A stretch of 10,435 bases of DNA, taken from NCBI GenBank assembly GCA_902477615.1, contig CABSHY010000027.1:1-10435 (forward strand). Direction: 5' to 3'. Under the pieces are notes generated by a model that was not told the DNA's origin, made no database searches, and saw nothing but the letters and a program-made list of their open reading frames with translations. The translations under genes were made by a program, and so were the position numbers. The DNA is from an uncultured Sutterella sp. GTDB taxonomy: Bacteria; Pseudomonadota; Gammaproteobacteria; Burkholderiales; Burkholderiaceae_F. Shown here in pieces: positions 6,381 to 10,435 of this stretch. Position 1 is the stretch's first letter. Each line of letters begins with the position of its first letter.

Positions 6381-7562
6381 ATGCGCTCTGTTATTCCACT
6401 TGCTCTGACTTCCACCATGGTTGTTCAAACCATGGCAACGGCCTCGACCGTGACATTATCAGCCATCGCTCCGTTGGTGGCGGTCTCTCTTGGTGTCCCG
6501 AGTTCCTTTATCGGCACATACGTTTGTTGCCTCTACATTGGCGCGGCCATATCAGCAGTGATTGGTGGCACCATGGTGACGCGCTACGGTGGCATTCATG
6601 TCTCGCAAGGTGCTCTTGTTTTAGCTGCTATCGGTTTACTGTTAAGTTCCTTTTCTCACTTTGGTGTGATTTGCTTGGGAGCTTTCTGTTTGGGTTTGAG
6701 CTACGGCCCGATTACTCCGGCTTCAAGTGACATTTTGGCGCACACTGTTCCGAAAGAACGCATGGGTTTTGTCTTTTCACTCAAGCAAACCGCCGTCCCC
6801 TTGGGAAGCGCCTTAACAGGGTTAATTATTCCTAGTATTGCTTTGTGGGCCAACGACTGGCACGCAGGCCCTCACGTTATGGCCATTTTGGCACTTTGCG
6901 TAGCGTTAGTTGTCATGTACCACCGCGATCGCTTGGACGATCACATGGATCGAACGTTTAAATTCAGTATCCAATCGGTGTTAAACGCATTGAGATTGGT
7001 TACGACTGATAAAGGCCTTCGCAGTATGTGCGTGGCATCCTTTGTCTATAACGGCACACAAATGTGTGTTTTGAGTTTTTTGGTTGCCTACCTTGTTGAA
7101 GACATCTCGATTTCCATCGTTGTCGCCGGTATGCTTTTGACCGCAACCGGCATTGGTGGCATCTGCGGACGTCTTTTTTGGGGCATTTTTTCTGATTGGA
7201 TTCACTCGGCTCGAATCACACTGTCAATCCTCGGCTTTTTAATGGCAACGATGCTTGCTTTAACAGGCTTTTTTAACGACGAAACGTCAATTTATTGGAT
7301 GGTCACGATCGCTGTTTGCTTAGGAGCATCAGCCATTGGTTGGAACGGCGTTTATTTGGCTAACGTCGCTCGTATTGCTCCAGAAGGCAAGGCGAGCGTC
7401 GCCACCGGTGGCACACTCTTTTTCACATTTGGCGGTGCAATTTTCTTGCCGCTACTTTTTGGTTGGATTCATAGCCTCTCTGCTCACTACTTCATAAGTT
7501 TTTACAGCGTGGCGACACTCTGTGCAACCACTGGGCTTTGGCTATTGATTAGAAAACACTAA
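6381..7562 (+). CDS. MFS transporter, 12 transmembrane segments, substrate unknown
   Basis: 393 residues, typical for the major facilitator superfamily. About twelve hydrophobic helices can be traced: near 10-37, 43-65, 75-93, 96-117, 135-155, 165-181, 215-238, 246-268, 280-298, 305-328, 343-362 and 368-390. The cytoplasmic loop 2-3 has the motif A remnant GGTMVTRYGG (62-71), and its repeat between helices 8 and 9 is GRLFWGIFSDW (263-273). FSLKQTAVPLGSALTG (132-147) in helix 5, and the GWNGVYLANVARIAP region (320-334), are marks of a large MFS group common in Burkholderiales whose substrates are mostly unassigned. It should be an inner-membrane secondary transporter. ATG 6381 gives a full first helix but has no visible SD. 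The stop overlaps the end of the convergent small gene by 4 bp, with no terminator between them. Co-function with the neighbouring mtnA operon is possible but unsupported, since the two are on opposite strands. Confidence 0.88.
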   Translation: MRSVIPLALTSTMVVQTMATASTVTLSAIAPLVAVSLGVPSSFIGTYVCCLYIGAAISAVIGGTMVTRYGGIHVSQGALVLAAIGLLLSSFSHFGVICLGAFCLGLSYGPITPASSDILAHTVPKERMGFVFSLKQTAVPLGSALTGLIIPSIALWANDWHAGPHVMAILALCVALVVMYHRDRLDDHMDRTFKFSIQSVLNALRLVTTDKGLRSMCVASFVYNGTQMCVLSFLVAYLVEDISISIVVAGMLLTATGIGGICGRLFWGIFSDWIHSARITLSILGFLMATMLALTGFFNDETSIYWMVTIAVCLGASAIGWNGVYLANVARIAPEGKASVATGGTLFFTFGGAIFLPLLFGWIHSLSAHYFISFYSVATLCATTGLWLLIRKH

Positions 7563-7798
7563 GGATGAACTTGGTGCTCTTTGATATCGGACTCGATGCT
7601 ATCGACCAATTCGTGAAAATTTTGACGCACTTGTGCTTCAGAGCACCCCAACACCAATGCGTCTTCCAAAGCATCTTTGAGTAACGTACGAAGCTCTTCG
7701 TAGTTTTCGTTGAGAACTTTGACTTTTTCAGTGCAAGACACGGGAGAGCCATCCGGCTTAATCCAACAAGGTGCACCCCAATTATTTTTGTTTGCCAT
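7559..7798 (-). CDS. conserved-looking small Cys-containing protein of unknown function
   Basis: 79 residues. The N-terminal third is compact with two cysteines (Cys11 in GAPCWIKPDG and Cys22 in PVSCTEK); the rest is acidic and probably helical (about 29-73), with Cys52 in VLGCSEAQ and His62. No signal peptide or membrane segment is present, so it should be cytosolic. I do not recognise a named family, though the layout gives the impression of a small conserved betaproteobacterial protein; that is memory, not evidence. The reading frame is real in context. Its ATG lies within the last 17 bp of the aldolase gene, and the aldolase 3' end supplies a GAAAGG SD ten bases before it, which points to translational coupling. 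Its stop TAG overlaps the MFS stop on the other strand. Metal binding through Cys/His is possible but untested. Confidence 0.75.
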   Translation of the reverse strand: MANKNNWGAPCWIKPDGSPVSCTEKVKVLNENYEELRTLLKDALEDALVLGCSEAQVRQNFHELVDSIESDIKEHQVHP

Positions 7799-8450
7799 AC
7801 GTTTTGAACCTTTCTTGAACAGCCTTCATTTTCTCAGAATCTAAAATTTTAGGTGTCCCTAATTGGTAAACCACTGTGTACGTCTTGGCTAAATTCTCAA
7901 CTTCGTGAGCGAGTTTGAGAGCACTTAACAAGTCCTTGCCAGTTGCCACCACCCCGTGATGCGACAATAGGCATGCGTAACGATTTTCCAAAGCTTTTGC
8001 ACAATGATCCGCAAGCTCAGGCGTTCCAAATAAAGCATAGGGCGCACAAGGAATATCGTCACCACCGGCCACTGCGACCATATAGTGAAACGCAGGAATA
8101 GACATTTCTTGACAGGCCAAAGCGGTGGCATACACAGAATGCGTATGAACAATGGCGTTAACGGTAGGCTTTTGTCGAAAAACTTCGGCATGCATCAACC
8201 ATTCGCTCGATGGCAAACGCTTCGCGTCAATTTCGTCCAATGATTGGGCATTGAGAGGAACAAAAACCAGATCGTCCGTTTGGAGTGCTTCGTAGGCAAT
8301 ACCGGTCGGCGTAATCAGAAAGCCTTCCGTTTCTCCCCTTTTTACACGCACAGAGACGTTACCGCTTTTGTTGACGTTAATGCCTAAACGGTTCATGTCA
8401 CAAGCGGTTTGAATCACCGCTTGTGCTATTTCAAATAACGAGTCGGACAC
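7782..8450 (-). CDS. class II aldolase, L-fuculose-phosphate aldolase (FucA)-like; probable DHAP-shunt aldolase
   Basis: 222 residues from GTG 8450. It is very close in layout to E. coli FucA (215 residues): GNVSVR, LITPTGIAYE, PSSEW, HTHSVYATA, IPAFHYMVAVAGG, IPCAPYALFGT, SHHG and a terminal RFKTYG. Zn ligands are His102, His104 and His165 and the catalytic acid is Glu83; with Tyr123 they are offset by exactly 10 from FucA residues 92, 94, 155, 73 and 113. The reaction class is therefore reversible retro-aldol cleavage of a ketose-1-phosphate to DHAP and an aldehyde. The gene follows mtnA, whose product is a ketose-1-phosphate (5-methylthioribulose-1-P or 5-deoxyribulose-1-P). This favours the Ald2/DrdA-type role over fucose use; no fucose genes are seen. 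Start: GTG 8450 has the SD GGTGAGG six bases upstream and matches FucA length. TTG 8465 or GTG 8462 (GTGA overlap with the mtnA stop) would add five or four residues. Confidence 0.88.
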   Translation of the reverse strand: MSDSLFEIAQAVIQTACDMNRLGINVNKSGNVSVRVKRGETEGFLITPTGIAYEALQTDDLVFVPLNAQSLDEIDAKRLPSSEWLMHAEVFRQKPTVNAIVHTHSVYATALACQEMSIPAFHYMVAVAGGDDIPCAPYALFGTPELADHCAKALENRYACLLSHHGVVATGKDLLSALKLAHEVENLAKTYTVVYQLGTPKILDSEKMKAVQERFKTYGKQK

Positions 8451-8456
8451 TAATGA

Positions 8457-8463
8457 CCTCACC
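8457..8463 (-). promoter_or_regulatory. ribosome binding site deciding the aldolase start
   Basis: On the minus strand GGTGAGG lies six bases before GTG 8450 and contains the mtnA stop TGA. This arrangement supports translational coupling of the aldolase to mtnA, and supports GTG 8450 over the upstream TTG and GTG codons. Confidence 0.6.
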
Positions 8464-9538
8464 AACGCGTTGAGGCCCTAGCCCCTTCAGGGAAAAGGCG
8501 CGTTAAAAATTCAGGCTGACACACACCGCGTTCCGTGATGATCCCCGTCACTAAGCGAGCGGGCGTCACGTCAAATGCAGGATTTTCCACGTTGATTTGT
8601 GGCGGAATTAATTCAATCTTCGTTAATTGACCGTCTTCGTTCACGCCTTGAACATAGCGCAACTCGTTGCCATCACGATTTTCGATTTCAATACTGTGTT
8701 TGCCGTCTTGAATCGTCCAGTCAATGGTCGAGAAGGGAGCTGCCACATAAAAAGGCACATCCATATCTTTTGCTGCCAAGGCTTTTAGATAGGTACCGAT
8801 CTTATTGGCCACGTCACCCACGGCCGTTACACGGTCAGCCCCCACAATCACCATATCGACTTCACGGTGTTGCATCAGGTGACCGCCGGCATTATCGGCA
8901 ATGACCGTATGCGGGACACCGAAGGAGGCTAATTCCCAAGCCGTCAACAAACCTTGATTGCGAGGACGCGTTTCATCAACCCAAACATGAAGCGGAATGC
9001 CTTGCTCAAAAGCAATATAAACCGCAGACAATGCCGTCCCATAGTCAACGGTCGCCAACCAACCGGCATTGCAGTGCGTCAAAATATTGACCGGTGTACG
9101 CTTTTTCGCATAAAGCTCAGCAATGAGTTTGGCCCCATGCGTACCAATCGCGCGGTTAGCCAACACATTGGCTTGCGTCATTTCTTCTGCTTTTTTCAGC
9201 GCTGCCACAAAACGATCTTTAGGACTTAAAGGCATCGAGGCCTTAACGATACTATCCACGCCCCATTGCAAATCCACTGCTGTAGGACGCGTTGAAATGA
9301 GTTCACTTCGAACTTGGTGAATCGATTTAATGGCCAAAACCATGCCCCAAGCCCCCGTGATACCAATCAAAGGAGCACCACGCACCATCATCGTTGCAAT
9401 GGCACGTTGAACTTCTTTCCAAGAACGAAGTTCGACCTTTTCAAAGGCATAGGGTAGTTTGGTTTGATCAATAATGCCGATCGCCTGACCGTTATCAACT
9501 GACCAAATTGTCCGGGTAGGTACACCATTGACTTTCAT
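8459..9538 (-). CDS. mtnA: S-methyl-5-thioribose-1-phosphate isomerase
   Basis: 359 residues, normal for MtnA of the eIF2B/MtnA fold. It converts the aldose 5-methylthioribose-1-P to the ketose 5-methylthioribulose-1-P; relatives also accept 5-deoxyribose-1-P. Visible motifs: MMVRGAPLIGITGAWG (50-65), with the phosphate-binding Arg53; ILTHCNAGWLATVDYGTAL (152-170), with catalytic Cys156; DETRPRNQG (188-196); and GADRVTAVGDVANKIGTY (233-250), with catalytic Asp235. The C-terminal FDVTPARLVTGIITERG (322-338) is also conserved. SD TTGGAG ends seven bases before ATG 9538. It is the first gene of a unit with the aldolase (8-bp gap) and then the small protein. No mtnB/mtnC/mtnD dehydratase-enolase-dioxygenase genes or mtnK/mtnP lie in the window, so the upstream phosphorylase or kinase must be elsewhere. 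Confidence 0.96.
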   Translation of the reverse strand: MKVNGVPTRTIWSVDNGQAIGIIDQTKLPYAFEKVELRSWKEVQRAIATMMVRGAPLIGITGAWGMVLAIKSIHQVRSELISTRPTAVDLQWGVDSIVKASMPLSPKDRFVAALKKAEEMTQANVLANRAIGTHGAKLIAELYAKKRTPVNILTHCNAGWLATVDYGTALSAVYIAFEQGIPLHVWVDETRPRNQGLLTAWELASFGVPHTVIADNAGGHLMQHREVDMVIVGADRVTAVGDVANKIGTYLKALAAKDMDVPFYVAAPFSTIDWTIQDGKHSIEIENRDGNELRYVQGVNEDGQLTKIELIPPQINVENPAFDVTPARLVTGIITERGVCQPEFLTRLFPEGARASTRW

Positions 9539-9578
9539 AAAAAAACTCCAATGACTTTTTCTTTAATCCTTACTATCC

Positions 9579-9608
9579 ATTTTAATCAAAAGAGCATCTT
9601 GTTTTCGA
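9579..9608 (-). promoter_or_regulatory. candidate promoter of the mtnA operon
   Basis: On the minus strand TCGAAA (9603-9608) and TAAAAT (9579-9584) stand 18 bp apart, about 40 bp before the mtnA ATG. Each matches its consensus at four or five of six positions. I saw no SAM-riboswitch-like structure in the leader. The remaining bases of the 286-bp intergenic region show no other clear gene. Confidence 0.4.
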
Positions 9609-9734
9609 GCTTTCCGACCGCTTCGTGGAGGGAAAATCCTCTCTGCACTTCTTTGAGAATTTCCATCAACTTCCTCATTGAGGCGAAATTTCTCTCTTTG
9701 CTTGCTTTTTGACACCTTTAAACACCGAGAAAAT

Positions 9735-9746
9735 TTTTGTACAAAA
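9735..9746. repeat. 12-bp perfect palindrome in the mtnA / acyl-CoA synthetase divergent region
   Basis: TTTTGTACAAAA is its own reverse complement. It lies about 90 bp before the acyl-CoA synthetase-like start and about 197 bp before mtnA, a plausible position for a dimeric regulator. No known operator is recognised. Confidence 0.35.
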
Positions 9747-9781
9747 TCGAAAAATCAAGCGTTTAGACTCGCCTGTTACGG

Positions 9782-9787
9782 TACAAT
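9782..9787 (+). promoter_or_regulatory. candidate -10 box of the acyl-CoA synthetase-like gene
   Basis: TACAAT lies 37 bp before ATG 9825. No good -35 hexamer was found 15-19 bp upstream, so an activator may be needed or the call may be wrong. The gene also lacks a clear SD; the leader just before the ATG is AT-rich. Confidence 0.4.
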
Positions 9788-9824
9788 AGACTGTTGATCT
9801 TTTGCTTATTAATTACTGTTTAAA

Positions 9825-10435
9825 ATGGTTTGCGCCCATCATTTAACCCCCGCTTTGATTCCTAATTCCGTGGCCGTGATCGGAGCCAGTGACCGAGCAG
9901 AGTCTCGAGGCACGGTTTTATGGAAAAGCCTTATGGACGGCAACTTCTCCGGCAAGGCCTATCCCGTCAATCCCAAGTACGATTTTCTTGGTGACGTGCC
10001 TTGCTACAAATCGATTAAAGATATTGAAGAGCCCGTTGATTTAGCCGTCATTGCGACCAGTACCAAAGTCATTGAAAAGGTGCTCGAAGAGGTCGCCGCT
10101 AAAGGAACGCGCTTTGTTGTTTTAACGCCCACCGAAGCCTCTGTGACGAGCAATCCTTCTTGGCAAGCTCATATTGTGAACAAAGCGCACTCTTTGGGCA
10201 TTCGCTTAATTGGCACCGATTGCCTCGGCATTATGCGCCCGGAAATCGGTTTTAACGCAAGCTATTGGATGCAAATTCCCAATAAGGGCAGTATTGGCTT
10301 TGCCGCTCAATCTGGCGTCATTTCCACTTCTGTGCTCTCTTATGCTCAAGCCAATGGTCTTGGTTTTTCATCCTTAGTCAATACGACCGATGAAATTGAT
10401 GTCACGAGGGATGAAGTCGTTGACTTCATGGCGCA
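9825..10435 (+). CDS. NDP-forming acyl-CoA synthetase / Pat-like protein, 5' part only
   Basis: The frame is open from ATG 9825 to the window end (203 codons) of a protein usually 700-900 residues. Residues 8-130 form a CoA-binding Rossmann domain: LIPNSVAVIGASDR (11-24), AYPVNPKY (45-52) and PVDLAVIATSTKVIEKVL (70-87). The succinyl-CoA-ligase-like domain follows: GIRLIGTDCLGIM (125-137), FNASY (143-147) and FAAQSGVIS (159-167, the SQSG-like loop). Full-length members are ADP-forming acetyl/acyl-CoA synthetases, or the Pat type with an added C-terminal GNAT acetyltransferase domain that acetylates metabolic enzymes. Which of these applies cannot be decided without the C-terminus. Oddities: the usual GPNCLG reads GTDCLG, and the usual SLGN-x-x-D loop reads NTTDEID (186-192), so catalysis may be altered. 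It diverges from mtnA. Confidence 0.87.
   Translation, partial: MVCAHHLTPALIPNSVAVIGASDRAESRGTVLWKSLMDGNFSGKAYPVNPKYDFLGDVPCYKSIKDIEEPVDLAVIATSTKVIEKVLEEVAAKGTRFVVLTPTEASVTSNPSWQAHIVNKAHSLGIRLIGTDCLGIMRPEIGFNASYWMQIPNKGSIGFAAQSGVISTSVLSYAQANGLGFSSLVNTTDEIDVTRDEVVDFMA

Noticed and set aside
6281..6730. A 149-codon plus-strand frame overlapping the start of the MFS gene
   Set aside because: It is out of frame with the MFS gene, and its composition (many Cys, Trp, His, Ser) is that of a frame-shifted membrane protein sequence.
9563..9715. A 50-codon GTG-started minus-strand frame ending 24 bp before mtnA
   Set aside because: It could be a leader peptide, but it begins with GTG, has no well-spaced SD, a very basic and polar composition, and overlaps the candidate mtnA promoter. 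Worth only a conservation check.
9539..9824. SAM riboswitch or other structured leader before mtnA
   Set aside because: I looked for the S-box style multi-helix layout and a terminator hairpin before the ATG and saw neither.
1..10435. CRISPR array, transposon ends, tRNA or rRNA genes
   Set aside because: No regularly spaced repeats of CRISPR length, no transposase-like frame, and no tRNA or rRNA signature sequence were seen on either strand.

Overview
The window looks like chromosomal core DNA from a Gram-negative bacterium, most likely a betaproteobacterium of the Burkholderiales and possibly a Sutterellaceae member. This placement is inferred from several things: outer-membrane lipoproteins, a Pseudomonas/beta-type aspartyl-tRNA synthetase, a CpxR-like DNA-binding domain, an EF-G-like second GTPase, moderate GC, and strong use of TTG (Leu), CAA (Gln), GAA (Glu) and AAG (Lys) codons. 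No phage, IS, CRISPR, tRNA or rRNA sequence was seen.

Left part (1-1526): the 5' end of an RND-efflux outer-membrane lipoprotein gene (minus strand, running off the window) diverges from a gene for an OmpR/CpxR-type response regulator. The regulator's receiver has lost most of its phosphorylation pocket. The shared 196-bp intergenic region carries a series of CAAA-type hexamers spaced at 10-bp steps. No sensor kinase is present.

Centre (1527-5727): two highly biased, probably highly expressed translation genes lie on the plus strand, each with its own terminator. The first is a five-domain EF-G-like GTPase whose G3 motif has Tyr in place of the catalytic His. The second is aspS, with sequence features of a non-discriminating AspRS. 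A bidirectional terminator separates aspS from a convergent lipoprotein gene built of two BamE-like repeats. That gene diverges from an MFS transporter gene.

Right part (7559-9538): a tightly packed minus-strand operon, mtnA - FucA-like class II aldolase - 79-residue Cys-containing small protein. MtnA isomerises 5-methylthioribose-1-P (or 5-deoxyribose-1-P). An aldolase placed directly after it, with no sign of the rest of the classical methionine salvage genes, suggests the dihydroxyacetone-phosphate shunt, in which 5'-methylthioadenosine or 5'-deoxyadenosine is turned into DHAP plus an aldehyde. This is the most interesting unit in the window. The small protein gene overlaps both the aldolase gene and the tail of the MFS gene.

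The last gene (9825 to the end, plus strand) is the N-terminus of an NDP-forming acyl-CoA synthetase-like protein (possibly the Pat acetyltransferase type), divergent from mtnA across a 286-bp intergenic region.
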